From Deltaproteobacteria bacterium (lineage in GTDB: Bacteria; Myxococcota_A; Polyangia; GCA-2747355), in NCBI GenBank assembly GCA_020633415.1, contig JACKDQ010000003.1, forward strand, positions 62,001-126,000: a stretch of 64,000 nt of DNA. Direction: 5' to 3'. The position numbers and the translations under genes are program-made. The notes beneath the pieces are model-generated. The model was not told the origin of the DNA, ran no database searches, and saw only the letters and a list, made by a program, of their open reading frames with translations. This document shows positions 55,510-64,000 of this stretch, one piece after another. Each line of letters starts with the position of its first letter. Position 1 is the first letter of the stretch.

Positions 55510-55764
55510 ATGAAGAAGCTGCTGTCACGCTTGCGACGCGATGAGGGAGGTCAGGGAATGACCGAATACATCATTATCGTCGCCCTTATCGCTATCGCCG
55601 CGATCGGCGTTGTCACCCTCTTTGGCGACAACATCCGCAATTTGTTCGCCGGTTCGAGCAGTGCACTCGCTGGCGAGACCAACGTCACAGTCAAGACCAA
55701 GCCGGGCCAAAAGCACATGAAGGGCCGTTCGCTCAAAAACTTCGCTAAGGGCAATGATCCTTAG
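55510..55764 (+). CDS. Flp/Fap-type pilin (type IVb prepilin)
   Basis: 84 residues from ATG 55510. A basic leader (MKKLLSRLRRDEGGQG) ends at the prepilin cleavage site before MTEYIIIVALIAIAAIG, with the typical Glu-Tyr and a hydrophobic helix of about 25 residues. This is the Flp pilin layout. The following Ser/Gly/Thr/Lys-rich tail is slightly longer than in most Flp proteins. It is processed by the prepilin peptidase encoded next (55927) and assembled by the Tad machine. Confidence 0.9.
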   Translation: MKKLLSRLRRDEGGQGMTEYIIIVALIAIAAIGVVTLFGDNIRNLFAGSSSALAGETNVTVKTKPGQKHMKGRSLKNFAKGNDP

Positions 55765-55766
55765 CG

Positions 55767-55790
55767 GGCCGGCCTAGCAGGCTGGCCTTT
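55767..55790 (+). terminator. Hairpin after the pilin gene, possible partial terminator
   Basis: GGCCGGC (55767-55773), loop CTAGCAG, GCTGGCC (55781-55787), then TTT. One G-T pair and a short T-run make it a leaky terminator at best, a common device to keep pilin mRNA high relative to downstream genes. The rest of the gap to 55926 is full of imperfect TGCTGC runs. Confidence 0.4.
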
Positions 55791-55926
55791 GGCAGCCAGG
55801 TGCTGCGTGCTGCTGCCTCGGTTGTTGCATGCTGCTGGCCTCGGCAGCAGCTGACCGCTTGCTGCTGCCCGGTAGTCCAGTCGCAGTTCTTGTCCGCGGT
55901 CGCCCTGCCATCGCGTCACCATCTAA

Positions 55927-56472
55927 ATGTTCGGTCTAATTTTTGTCGATGCGCTGTGTCTCGCGATCTGCCTGATCGCGGCGGTGATCGACGTTCGTAG
56001 CTACCGCATTCCCAACTGGCTGACCGGCTGGGGCGCGCTGGCCCTGCTTGTTGCTCAGCTCGCCTTCGCCGCGTTGCAGGGCGGTGGCGCGGGCCTAGTG
56101 CTCGCCGCAGGCCATAGTGGATTGGGACTGCTGGTCGGTGGCGGCCTGTTCGCGATGCTGGCAGCGCTGCGATTCATCGGGTGGGGTGACGTCAAGCTGA
56201 TGGCGACGGTTGGCGTTGGCCTCGGCTTCCCGTTGATCGTGCTGGCGCTGGTCTACGTCTGTCTGACGGGGGGCATTGTCGCGCTGTCGATCTCCCTCTG
56301 GCGGGGGCAACTCTCGCATGTCTTTCGCAACATCTATGCCCGAGGGCGCCAACTGGTGAAGCAGAGCAAGGGCCAAATCGAGATGCACCGCATCCCCTAC
56401 GGTTTGGCGATTCTCCTCGGAACGGCCTGGGCGGTGCTCAGCCGCTACTTTCCGCAGCTACGCCTTCCCTAG
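55927..56472 (+). CDS. cpaA: Prepilin peptidase, CpaA/TadV family
   Basis: 181 residues with about six TM helices. The two catalytic aspartates of type IV prepilin peptidases are visible, in AAVIDVRSYRIPN and GWGDVKLMA. Short TadV-type without the N-terminal methylase domain. It cleaves and releases the Flp pilin encoded just upstream. Gene order pilin-peptidase-secretin-ATPase is the standard Tad arrangement. Confidence 0.93.
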   Translation: MFGLIFVDALCLAICLIAAVIDVRSYRIPNWLTGWGALALLVAQLAFAALQGGGAGLVLAAGHSGLGLLVGGGLFAMLAALRFIGWGDVKLMATVGVGLGFPLIVLALVYVCLTGGIVALSISLWRGQLSHVFRNIYARGRQLVKQSKGQIEMHRIPYGLAILLGTAWAVLSRYFPQLRLP

Positions 56473-56563
56473 GATCAGGCTGTCCCTTGGGCTAGGGGCG
56501 CTCGAACGTCGTCTGGCTTGACCAGATCCTCGTGTTTTTGTAGTGTTTTACAGGCTCTAAATC

Positions 56564-57988
56564 ATGCGAAACACCTGTCAAACTTTCCTCGTGATCGCGC
56601 TGGTCACTGGCGCGTCTCCGGCCGTGGCTCAACGTACCTTGTTGAAGCTCACCGTTGGGGAAAGCGAGTCGGTGACTGTGCGCGGCACGATCACCAAGGT
56701 TCATGTACTCAACCCCGCGGTTGCCGACGTGGTCAACTACTCGACGCGGCAGGCGACGATCGTCGGTGTTAGTGCCGGTACGACGGAGCTGTTCGTGCAG
56801 ACCGCTCGGAGCCGGCTCAAGTACCAGGTTGTTGTCACCAAGATCGAGGTTGGGCGGCTGTTCAAACGCGTTCGCTCGTTTCTCGGCAAGATCGAAGGGA
56901 TTTACCCGCGATTGTTTGGCGACCAAATCGTCATCTCGGGGTACGCGTTGACCGCCGATGATTATGGTCGTGCCCAACACGCGGTGCAGCTGTTCGGGGC
57001 AAAAGTGCTGAACATGGTGCGCTTCAAGCCATCAGCGATCGACCAGGTCAACCGAATCTTCAGCCGCGCCGGTTTGGTTTCTGTGCATGCGCGACTGATC
57101 GGCGGTTCGCTGTTTCTGGAAGGCGCTGTCGGTTCGGCCGACGAGGCCAAAAAGGTCAGCGCGTTGCTGCGCGCCTATGGTTTGCAGGCCGAGAACCTCG
57201 TGCGTATTGGCGGCGGCAAGCAGATCCTGATCGATGTTCAGTTTGTCGAGATGCGCAAGAACAACAACAACCGGATTGGCGTGCGTTGGCCGGGTTTTGT
57301 TGGCATTGGAAGTCAAGGCGCGCCACTGCAGCTTGAGGGCACGGTGCCACTACAGCCGGCGGGGCCGACGCAGCTAAAGATGAACATCGCTGCGCAGGTT
57401 CAGGTCGATTCGGCGGCGGTCAACATGCTGTTTCGCTCGGGCTACGGGCGGCTTTTGGCCCAGCCCAAATTGGTTTGCGGCTCGGGCAAGGAGGCGGAGT
57501 TTCTCGTCGGTGGCGAAGTGCCGATCGTTCTGCTTAACAACAACGTTACGAGCGTGACCTATAAGCCGTATGGCATCCGCCTAAAGGTTGAGCCGGTGGC
57601 CGACAGCTTGGGCGGCATTCAGACCAAAATCCTCGCCGAGGTTAGTGAGCCAGACGGCACGGTTAACGTGCAGGGCGCGCCGGGTTTCCGCACGCGCCGG
57701 TTCAATACCTCGGTTTCGGTCAGAGACGGTAAGTCGATCGTTTTGTCGGGGCTGTTTACCAACACTGACGAAAAGGCGGTCGACAAGTTCCCGCTGTTGG
57801 GGCACCTGCCGATCGTCGGCGAGCTCTTTAAGTCGCGCGAGTTCCGCAGCAACAAGACGACCCTGGTGGTCTTCGTTACGCCACGCGTTGTCTCACCCGA
57901 GCATCGCTGGGTTCGCGAGACGATCAAGAACATCCAGAGCCTATACGAAGATTACAAAGATGAAGTCGGTTGGCAGGTGTTTGACTAA
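56564..57988 (+). CDS. cpaC: Tad pilus secretin, CpaC/RcpA family
   Basis: 474 residues. Signal peptide 1-22 (ending AVA). The N-terminal N0/BON-type part (LTVGESESVTVRG, AVADVVNYSTRQATIVGV) and a second ring domain precede the secretin core (LLAQPKLVCGSGKEAEFLVGGEVPI) and its C-terminal FPLLGHLPIVGELFKS, then TTLVVFVTPRVV. It forms the outer-membrane channel for the Flp pilus. A gene for the partner RcpC/CpaB is not in view, an unusual gap. Confidence 0.93.
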   Translation: MRNTCQTFLVIALVTGASPAVAQRTLLKLTVGESESVTVRGTITKVHVLNPAVADVVNYSTRQATIVGVSAGTTELFVQTARSRLKYQVVVTKIEVGRLFKRVRSFLGKIEGIYPRLFGDQIVISGYALTADDYGRAQHAVQLFGAKVLNMVRFKPSAIDQVNRIFSRAGLVSVHARLIGGSLFLEGAVGSADEAKKVSALLRAYGLQAENLVRIGGGKQILIDVQFVEMRKNNNNRIGVRWPGFVGIGSQGAPLQLEGTVPLQPAGPTQLKMNIAAQVQVDSAAVNMLFRSGYGRLLAQPKLVCGSGKEAEFLVGGEVPIVLLNNNVTSVTYKPYGIRLKVEPVADSLGGIQTKILAEVSEPDGTVNVQGAPGFRTRRFNTSVSVRDGKSIVLSGLFTNTDEKAVDKFPLLGHLPIVGELFKSREFRSNKTTLVVFVTPRVVSPEHRWVRETIKNIQSLYEDYKDEVGWQVFD

Positions 57989-58030
57989 GGACACCGGTCA
58001 TCTGAACCGAGTGTGCTTCTCGGAGGCGCA

Positions 58031-60013
58031 ATGTTTGCTGTGGTGATCACTGAAAAGGGCGGGGACCAACGCCGGGTCGATTTCGACAAGGCGGAAGTCA
58101 ATATCGGCCGCGTGCAAGGCAACGATATCGTTCTGCCCAAGGGTAATGTCTCGAAGCGACACTCACGCATTGTGCTCAAAGACGGCAAGTTCATCATCGT
58201 CGATCTGAAGAGTACCAACGGCACGTATGTCAACGGGCGCAAGATCACCAGCCCCGTGGTGCTCAAGGACACGGACAAGGTCTATATCGGCGACTTTATC
58301 TTGCATGTCGAAGAGGACGGGCAAGCTGCAGCCACGGATCAGAGCGCGAGTGCTAGCGCGCCATCAACGGGTGGACGGCGCCCGCCGCCGCCGCCGCGAC
58401 GAAAAGGGTCGCCTTCTGCTGAAAGGGCCGCCTTCGAGGCTACCGCCGAGCCTTCGGTCGGGCTTCCGCCTGTGTCGGCGGGGTCGCCGACCGTTCCGCC
58501 GGGAGACGTGGATGCCTCGCGAGCTCCCTCGCCCGCGCGGATGACACGCCGCCAGCCGAGTCACGAAGCGCCGGTAGCGAGTCCGCCGGCTGCTGCGGTC
58601 GTTCCCCCGCCGCGGGTTGCACCGCCACCGGCTGCCCGGGAACCAGTGCCAGCTCGCGAGCCGGCACCGGCTCGCCAACCCGCGTCGGCGCCTGCTGCGC
58701 GGCGGCCGCCAGCCCGTCGGGCCGCGGGTCCAGATCCGCGGCGCGAAAAAATCGCCGAGCTCCAAAAAGAAATCCATGAACGGCTGATCGAATACCTCGA
58801 CCTACGTCGAATGAACATCGACCAATTGGCCGACGAGGAGCTCTGGGAAAAGACCGAAAACGCGATCTGCGACATCGTTGAGAGTCTCGACAGTTCGGGT
58901 GCGATTCCGTCGTTCGTCGACCAAGATGGGCTAATCAAGGATGTTCTCCACGAAGCGCTTGGCCTTGGACCGCTAGAGGATCTGCTCGCCGACGAGAGCG
59001 TTGACGAGATCATGGTCAACTCTCGCGAGCAGATCTACGTGGAGCGCGGCGGTCGGCTTGAACTGACCGACAGCACCTTCTCGAGTGACCGTGCTGTGCT
59101 CGGTGTGATCGAGCGGATCGTCGCTCCGCTTGGACGGCGGATCGACGAGGCCTCCCCGTTGGTCGATGCGCGTCTGAAAGATGGGAGTCGCGTCAATGCG
59201 GTGATTCCGCCGCTGGCGCTGCGCGGCCCCTGCGTGACGATCCGCAAGTTTCGCACCGACATGCTTGGGGCCGAGGACTTGGCCCGGTTCGGCTCGATCG
59301 ACCCGGGGATGATCGACTTTCTCAAGGTCTGCGTGACCTCGCGCAAGAACCTGATCATCAGCGGTGGAACGGGGTCTGGTAAGACGACGACGCTGAACAT
59401 CGTCAGCAACTTTATCCCGGAAAATGAGCGGGTCTTGACGATCGAAGACGCGGCCGAACTCCAGCTAACGCATGACCACTGGGTGCGTCTGGAAAGTCGA
59501 CCGCCGAATATCGAAGGTCGCGGTGCGGTGCATATTCGCGACCTGGTTCGCAACGCGTTGCGCATGCGGCCGGACCGGATCGTCGTCGGTGAGTGCCGTG
59601 GCGGCGAAGCCCTCGACATGCTTCAGGCGATGAACACTGGGCACGATGGATCGCTGACCACCGCTCACTCCAACGGCCCGCGGGACACCTTGGCTCGCTT
59701 GGAGACGATGGTCTTGATGGCTGGAATGGACTTGCCTGTGCGCGCAATTCGCGAGCAGATCGCGGCAGCCGTCGACATCATCGTCCATCAAACGCGCTTT
59801 TCCGACGGCACGCGCCGCGTGACCCACATCACCGAGGTGACGGGCATGGAGAGCGATACGATCACGCTCCAGGATATCTTCACCTTCAAGCAAGAGGGAT
59901 TCGACGCCTCGGGGCGCGTTCAGGGACGGTTTGTCGCTAGCGGTTTCATCCCGCGGTTCTACGAGGAGTTGCAGGAACGCGGCATTCCGGTCGATATGAA
60001 TATCTTCCGTTGA
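58031..60013 (+). CDS. cpaF: FHA-CpaF fusion: Tad pilus assembly ATPase with N-terminal FHA domain
   Basis: 660 residues from ATG 58031 (GGAGG five bases upstream). FHA domain (1-95): IGRVQGND, SKRHSRI, DLKSTNGTYV. A Pro/Ala-rich linker of about 140 residues follows. The CpaF/TadA ATPase domain starts at about 240, with Walker A SGGTGSGKTT, the Asp box TIEDAAELQL, Walker B-like VVGECRGGEAL and the His box GHDGSLTTAHSN. It would energise Flp pilus assembly or secretion. The FHA domain suggests regulation by a phosphothreonine signal, for example from the kinase at 48961 (inference). Confidence 0.95.
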   Translation: MFAVVITEKGGDQRRVDFDKAEVNIGRVQGNDIVLPKGNVSKRHSRIVLKDGKFIIVDLKSTNGTYVNGRKITSPVVLKDTDKVYIGDFILHVEEDGQAAATDQSASASAPSTGGRRPPPPPRRKGSPSAERAAFEATAEPSVGLPPVSAGSPTVPPGDVDASRAPSPARMTRRQPSHEAPVASPPAAAVVPPPRVAPPPAAREPVPAREPAPARQPASAPAARRPPARRAAGPDPRREKIAELQKEIHERLIEYLDLRRMNIDQLADEELWEKTENAICDIVESLDSSGAIPSFVDQDGLIKDVLHEALGLGPLEDLLADESVDEIMVNSREQIYVERGGRLELTDSTFSSDRAVLGVIERIVAPLGRRIDEASPLVDARLKDGSRVNAVIPPLALRGPCVTIRKFRTDMLGAEDLARFGSIDPGMIDFLKVCVTSRKNLIISGGTGSGKTTTLNIVSNFIPENERVLTIEDAAELQLTHDHWVRLESRPPNIEGRGAVHIRDLVRNALRMRPDRIVVGECRGGEALDMLQAMNTGHDGSLTTAHSNGPRDTLARLETMVLMAGMDLPVRAIREQIAAAVDIIVHQTRFSDGTRRVTHITEVTGMESDTITLQDIFTFKQEGFDASGRVQGRFVASGFIPRFYEELQERGIPVDMNIFR

Positions 60014-60104
60014 ACGGGCGAATTTGGCCGTGCGGCGGGCTGGGCATGCGGCGTCGCCGGCTTCGCCTTCCTTGACCCCCTTGATCGGGTATACTTCAGC
60101 TGCT

Positions 60105-62090
60105 GTGTTCGTCTTAGTTGCCCGCGATGCGAGCGGACGGGTAGTCGGTTCGCTGAACTTGGACCAGGCCCGACGCTACGTCGGTCGGTCGCCGGAGTGT
60201 GCGCTGACGCTGCCGAGCACTGGCGTGTCGCGGATTCACGCCTCGGTCTACTACGATGGGCAGGCCGTTGTGGTCAACGACGAGGGGTCGGCCAACGGCG
60301 TCCGCGTCGACAACCACCCGATTTCCGGGCCGACGCTGGTGGGCGGCGGAAATGTAATACAAATCTCAGAGTTTACACTGAGGGTCGAAGCCTCGTCCGC
60401 CTCGCAGCCGCCGCCTCAGCCGTCCTCTCCGCTGGTTGTTGCTGGCGCGCAGCAGGTCGATTTCGATACGCAGCTCGAGCCGATGTCGGCGACGCCGGTC
60501 GGCTTTGAATTGCTCGGCTGCAACGGCCCCTACGAAGGCTCGCGCTTCGCGATCGACCGGCCGTTGATGACGGTCGGTCGTGTTGAAAAGAGCGACATCG
60601 TGATCGAGGAGCCGAGCGTCAGTCGTCGCCACGCCCAGCTGCGGATCGTCGAGCACAGCAACCGCATGACATTGCTCGACCTGCGAAGTCACAATGGCAC
60701 CTTCGTCGACGGTCGGCGCGTCAAGCGGATCGACGTGGAGATCGGGTCGATCATCCGCTTTGGCGACGTGGCATTTCGTTTGGAACGGATCGATCGCGGT
60801 AGCAGACCCAAAAGCGAGGCCCGCCCCCGATTGATGCTGGCCGCGGTGGCGGCGATCCTGATTATCGGTGCAGCTGCCGGGGCCGGGTACTGGCGTCAAC
60901 ACCAACGGGCTCGAGCCGTGCCCAATCAGCCGAAGACGAATCCGTTGCTGCAACGCACGCTGCAGGTGCGCGAGATGTTGGCTACGGTTCAGCAACGGAT
61001 CGACTCGCGTAACTGGAGCGCGGCAGTCGACGCCGCCGACGAGGTGTTGAAAATCGATCCGCTCAATACGCGCGCCAAGGATCTCCGCGGGCAGGCGATC
61101 GGCGAGCTCGACCACGAGCGCAACTACAACAGCGGACTGCGATTGTTTTCAGTCGGTGGTTTCGACAGTCTGAAGCGTGCCAAGGAAGTGCTTAAGAAGA
61201 TTCCTGCAGATTCGGCCTATCATCTCGAGGTGAGAAGCAAGCTGCGCGCGATCGATGAGAAGCTGGCGAGCGGGTATCGCGTCGAGGGCGTTTCGCGCTG
61301 CAAGGCGCGCTATTGGGAACAGTGCCAAGCAGCTTTGTGTACCTACTTCACCATGGTGCCGATCGAAGAGCCGATCATTAACGAGCCGCGGCTAAGGGCG
61401 ATGTTGGTCAAGGCGCAACGAAAGCTCGGGCGACGAGCCGAGCCATGCAAAGCCCCGCGACTGGTCGGTGATCAGAATCGCAGCGAGGACCAGATTGCGG
61501 CGCTAGCAAAACGCTACGAAGACCCCGCGGTACGCAAGGTCGTGCGCTTGTATGTCGAAGGCAAGATTGACGCGGCGGTTGCCGGCCTCAAGCGGTTGCG
61601 CGGAACGTCCGAGCAGATCTCGTTGGTCAAGCGGCAGCTGCTAATCGCGCGCGGGAAGTATCTTGAGGGCGCCGGCGCCCATCGCGAGCGGGACGCCGAT
61701 CGCGCGGATGCGGCCTGGCAGGCGGCGCGCGATGCTGACGCGCAGTTTGTTCCTAAAGGCGTTGAGAGCTACTACAGCAAGCAGATCAAGAACTCGCTGG
61801 CCTCGTTGTACTTCGAGCTTGGAGAACAACAATACAAGGCTGAGCGTCACAAAGAAGCGTTCAAATTGTGGACCAAGGGTAAGCGAGCGAACCCGCGCCA
61901 CGACGGCGTGCTCAGCGGCCTGCTGCGGCTGGAGTCGATGGCCGAGAAACTGGTGCGCGAGGCACGCGAGGCTCACGGGCAAGGCCAAAAGGATCTCGCG
62001 CTGCGCAAGCTGAAGCTGGCCTCGGCGATTTGCCAGGAGGAGCGACCGCTGGCGACGGAGATCGAAGCGTTGCTGCGGGCGATCCAATAG
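60105..62090 (+). CDS. Double-FHA, single-TM protein with TPR-like periplasmic part (Tad locus)
   Basis: 661 residues from GTG 60105, where the FHA strand VFVLVARDASG begins; a frame to TTG 60024 adds 27 unlikely residues. FHA1 has GRSPEC, SRIHASV and SANGV; FHA2 has GRVEKSD, SRRHAQL and SHNGTFV. A TM helix at about 240-262 is followed by helical repeats (VREMLATVQQR, FELGEQQYKAERHKEAFKLW) and Cys residues (CKARYWEQCQAALC). The next gene is on the other strand, so this closes the Tad operon. It may link phosphothreonine signalling to the envelope part of the pilus machine (inference). Confidence 0.88.
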   Translation: MFVLVARDASGRVVGSLNLDQARRYVGRSPECALTLPSTGVSRIHASVYYDGQAVVVNDEGSANGVRVDNHPISGPTLVGGGNVIQISEFTLRVEASSASQPPPQPSSPLVVAGAQQVDFDTQLEPMSATPVGFELLGCNGPYEGSRFAIDRPLMTVGRVEKSDIVIEEPSVSRRHAQLRIVEHSNRMTLLDLRSHNGTFVDGRRVKRIDVEIGSIIRFGDVAFRLERIDRGSRPKSEARPRLMLAAVAAILIIGAAAGAGYWRQHQRARAVPNQPKTNPLLQRTLQVREMLATVQQRIDSRNWSAAVDAADEVLKIDPLNTRAKDLRGQAIGELDHERNYNSGLRLFSVGGFDSLKRAKEVLKKIPADSAYHLEVRSKLRAIDEKLASGYRVEGVSRCKARYWEQCQAALCTYFTMVPIEEPIINEPRLRAMLVKAQRKLGRRAEPCKAPRLVGDQNRSEDQIAALAKRYEDPAVRKVVRLYVEGKIDAAVAGLKRLRGTSEQISLVKRQLLIARGKYLEGAGAHRERDADRADAAWQAARDADAQFVPKGVESYYSKQIKNSLASLYFELGEQQYKAERHKEAFKLWTKGKRANPRHDGVLSGLLRLESMAEKLVREAREAHGQGQKDLALRKLKLASAICQEERPLATEIEALLRAIQ

Positions 62091-62107
62091 CGGGGGGGCA
62101 GCTCGAG

Positions 62108-63766
62108 CTACTGCGCAGGCGATTTCGCTTCGACGCGGGGGCGTGAGGTCGGCTCAGGGCGCGACGTCGGCTCAGGGCGCGACGTCGGAACGCTACCATT
62201 CGGCGACGGCGTCGGACGTGAAGCCGGGGCGCTAGTCGGTTGTGTTGCCGCCGCTTGCGATGCGGGCGCCGCGGCGTCCTCGCTCCATAGCGGCTTCGGG
62301 GCCGATGTCTTGGGCTTGTCGAGCTGATAGCTGGCGACAATATAGCGCGGCTCACCAGCTAGACGAGCGCTGACGACTGCCGTCAATTGGCCGCTGCCGT
62401 TCGTTGGGAGGTCAGTCAAGGCAAGCCGACGCTCTCCGCCGCTTACGCTGCGCCGGGAGATCTGGTGACGCTGCCCGGCTGCGTCGTCAAGGTAGAGTGT
62501 GAGTGTCGCTCCTTGGGGGAGCGGCGTATCGACGTCGAGCTGGCCATTTTCGATGGTGGCGGCACCGATCGCGCCGAAAACATGCTCGATCAACCCCGCG
62601 GAGTAGCCGATCGCCAGAGGGAGTAACTGTCGCGCGCTGTCGAGCATCGCCTGACGACCGATCCAAAACACCACGCGTGCTTTTCGATCGCGTCGGTAAT
62701 TGAGCAGCGTTCGGTCTCCACGGCGGATCGCACAGGTGCGTTGGGTGCGGAGGCAGTCTGCGTCGAGAGCGTGGATGCGCGGCTGCTGATAGGGCATCGA
62801 GTCGGCGATGCGTTGTGGCGCACGTTGCGGGTCGAGGGCGATCTCCAGCGGCAGCGGTCGCGGTACCGTACCGGGAGAAAAATGGTTGATGTGAGTGACA
62901 TCAGCCAGGCCGCGCCAATCCTTGTCCGAGAAAAACGCTGTGATCCGCTTTTTGCGTACGGCGAGCCGGCGGAAAGCGCTCAGCCCATGCTGGCCGAAGC
63001 TATCGGCCACGAAACGCTCGTAGCGCGAACCGCGATACCAGGTGCTTGTCCCGAGGCGGGTCAGGAACGCGTGGCGATAGTCGTTTCGCACGTGTGCTGG
63101 CTGAGCCATGTCCTGTAGCAGACTGAGCTGACCGCCCAGGGCCAATAGCGCCAGAGCGAGGTGGTGGGCACGGTAGCTGGCGGTTTTGCCCTGCAATGCC
63201 TGCGCGAGGTGTGTCTGCAAAACGCTGATCGATTGGGGGTTGTGCTTGTCGACCAACCAGCTGAGGGCAGACTGGCCAGTCAGATCAAAGGCACTGTCGG
63301 TCAGGAGCTGGCGAACTCGGTCGCCACTTTCCATCGTCGAGACGAGCGCCGTCGCTGCGCCGATCAGCGGGCGGCTGTCGTTGAGGCCACGGCCCGATGT
63401 CGGGTCGTAGAAGTGGGCGCGGTTATTCGTCGCCGGCATGTCGGCGAGCACTGCGCCGGTCATCAACCAGGCGATCGCCGCTTGCTCGCCCCGGATGGGG
63501 CGATAGCCGCCAGCCGGATCCAGGCGACTGAATTGGCGATGTAGCGCCCGGAAGGCACCGCGGTCCATCAAGTCCTGGCGAATGCGCAAGGCGGTAAAGA
63601 GTCCGCGTGCAAAGCCCCAGCTGCGCAGGGTTTGATGAAGTGTACTGGCTAGCGCCGCTTCGGCGGTCAGCCCGGCGTGGGTCGTGGTGGCCTCGTACGC
63701 CGGCGCATCGGTGGCAAGGCCGAGGCAAAGCAAGGTTGTGAGCGTCGTTAGGCGGTAGTGTCTCAT
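62108..63766 (-). CDS. Secreted protein with zinc-phospholipase-C-like helical domain
   Basis: 552 residues from ATG 63766 (AGGT seven bases upstream), not the longer frame to 63844. Signal peptide 1-24 ending PAYE. Helical domain at about 25-290 with RGEQAAIAWLMTGAVLAD and LSLLQDMAQPAHVRND, resembling the HxxxD...PxH metal-site pattern of zinc-phospholipase C/S1-P1-like proteins, although the first His of that pattern (LGGQLS) is replaced by Ser. A beta-rich region at about 430-490 follows, then a Thr/Ser/Pro-Arg repeat tail (PTSRPEPTSRPEPTSRPR). Catalytic ability is uncertain. Confidence 0.7.
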   Translation of the reverse strand: MRHYRLTTLTTLLCLGLATDAPAYEATTTHAGLTAEAALASTLHQTLRSWGFARGLFTALRIRQDLMDRGAFRALHRQFSRLDPAGGYRPIRGEQAAIAWLMTGAVLADMPATNNRAHFYDPTSGRGLNDSRPLIGAATALVSTMESGDRVRQLLTDSAFDLTGQSALSWLVDKHNPQSISVLQTHLAQALQGKTASYRAHHLALALLALGGQLSLLQDMAQPAHVRNDYRHAFLTRLGTSTWYRGSRYERFVADSFGQHGLSAFRRLAVRKKRITAFFSDKDWRGLADVTHINHFSPGTVPRPLPLEIALDPQRAPQRIADSMPYQQPRIHALDADCLRTQRTCAIRRGDRTLLNYRRDRKARVVFWIGRQAMLDSARQLLPLAIGYSAGLIEHVFGAIGAATIENGQLDVDTPLPQGATLTLYLDDAAGQRHQISRRSVSGGERRLALTDLPTNGSGQLTAVVSARLAGEPRYIVASYQLDKPKTSAPKPLWSEDAAAPASQAAATQPTSAPASRPTPSPNGSVPTSRPEPTSRPEPTSRPRVEAKSPAQ

Positions 63767-64000
63767 CTGGTACCTGCCGGCCGTTGGCTCAATCGCTGAT
63801 GGACTTGGCGTGCCAGCTGGCGAACTTGTTCGTCTTCGACACACTGGCCGCGTCCGCAGGTGACGATCACGACGGCGTCGTGGCGGTCGTCGGCAAAACC
63901 GACGGCGGCGATCTCTCCCTGGACAACAAAGAACGAGCGGTCGCCGATCTTGTTTTCACGTCGAGCTTCGGGGAGCGCCTTGAACAGCTCTTCGAACTTG
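63763..64000 (-). CDS. 3' end of a small conserved protein gene (partial at right edge)
   Basis: The frame is open to the window edge; 78 codons are visible, ending TGA that overlaps the start of the next gene (ATGA). The visible part reads as strands and a helix: KIGDRSFFVVQGEIAAVGFAD, VVIVTCGRGQC, EDEQVRQLARQVHQRLSQ. The Cys-containing strand and the short length suggest a compact alpha/beta domain; no family is recognised. Coupled to the 62108 gene. Confidence 0.65.
   Translation of the reverse strand, partial: KFEELFKALPEARRENKIGDRSFFVVQGEIAAVGFADDRHDAVVIVTCGRGQCVEDEQVRQLARQVHQRLSQRPAGTR

Overview
The window looks like chromosome of a Gram-negative deltaproteobacterial lineage, most probably Myxococcota. 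Three secreted proteins end in MYXO-CTERM-type sorting tails (a Cys pair, a hydrophobic stretch, then an Arg run). Ser/Thr kinases with PEGA domains, FHA domains and an FHA-linked sigma-54 activator are present, and LPS and Bam/Lol genes show an outer membrane. The base composition is GC-rich and fairly uniform. I see no tRNA, rRNA, insertion sequence, prophage or CRISPR array. I cannot place the organism below phylum.

Layout. 1-5.6 kb: the end of a secreted protein, then (minus strand) a very unusual secreted protein of about 60 tandem aromatic/Pro/Arg repeats and a small secreted partner. 5.9-7.3 kb: dciA-like and nitrilase-family genes (minus). 7.3-18.7 kb: the translation and RNA block rimP-nusA-ylxR-infB-ylxP-rbfA-nrnA-truB-rpsO-pnp, with a leader terminator before rimP and a strongly structured spacer between rpsO and pnp. 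18.7-28.7 kb: dut, a membrane pseudokinase with an FGE-like domain, purB, purC, a small membrane protein, purF, prfB (with its programmed frameshift) and lysS. 28.7-36.4 kb: outer-membrane biogenesis (LolC/E-like permease, lolD, bamA, skp, lpxD, lpxA). 36.4-38.9 kb: two lipoproteins and a tiny conserved-looking protein.

39.3-44.5 kb is the most suggestive accessory locus. An FHA-AAA+-HTH sigma-54 activator is divergent from a textbook -24/-12 promoter that precedes a Cys-rich WxC-repeat lipoprotein. After a strong terminator come two secreted matrixin-like proteins that have lost the zinc-binding HExxH motif but keep MYXO-CTERM tails. Their end is marked by a five-copy 17-bp tandem repeat shared with the convergent PEGA-protein gene. 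44.5-55.4 kb holds that PEGA gene with two small unknowns, a MacB/LolCDE-type exporter, an active Ser/Thr kinase with PEGA domains, a MYXO-CTERM subtilisin and a GH113-like lipoprotein. 55.5-62.1 kb is a partial Tad pilus locus (Flp pilin, prepilin peptidase, secretin, FHA-CpaF fusion, double-FHA/TPR membrane protein) without TadB/TadC. The right edge has a secreted protein related to zinc-phospholipase-like families and the 3' end of another gene.

Together the core blocks run ribosome maturation, RNA decay, purine synthesis and envelope assembly. The accessory parts share one theme: phosphothreonine signalling (two kinase-fold proteins and four FHA domains) beside secreted, disulfide-rich surface proteins.
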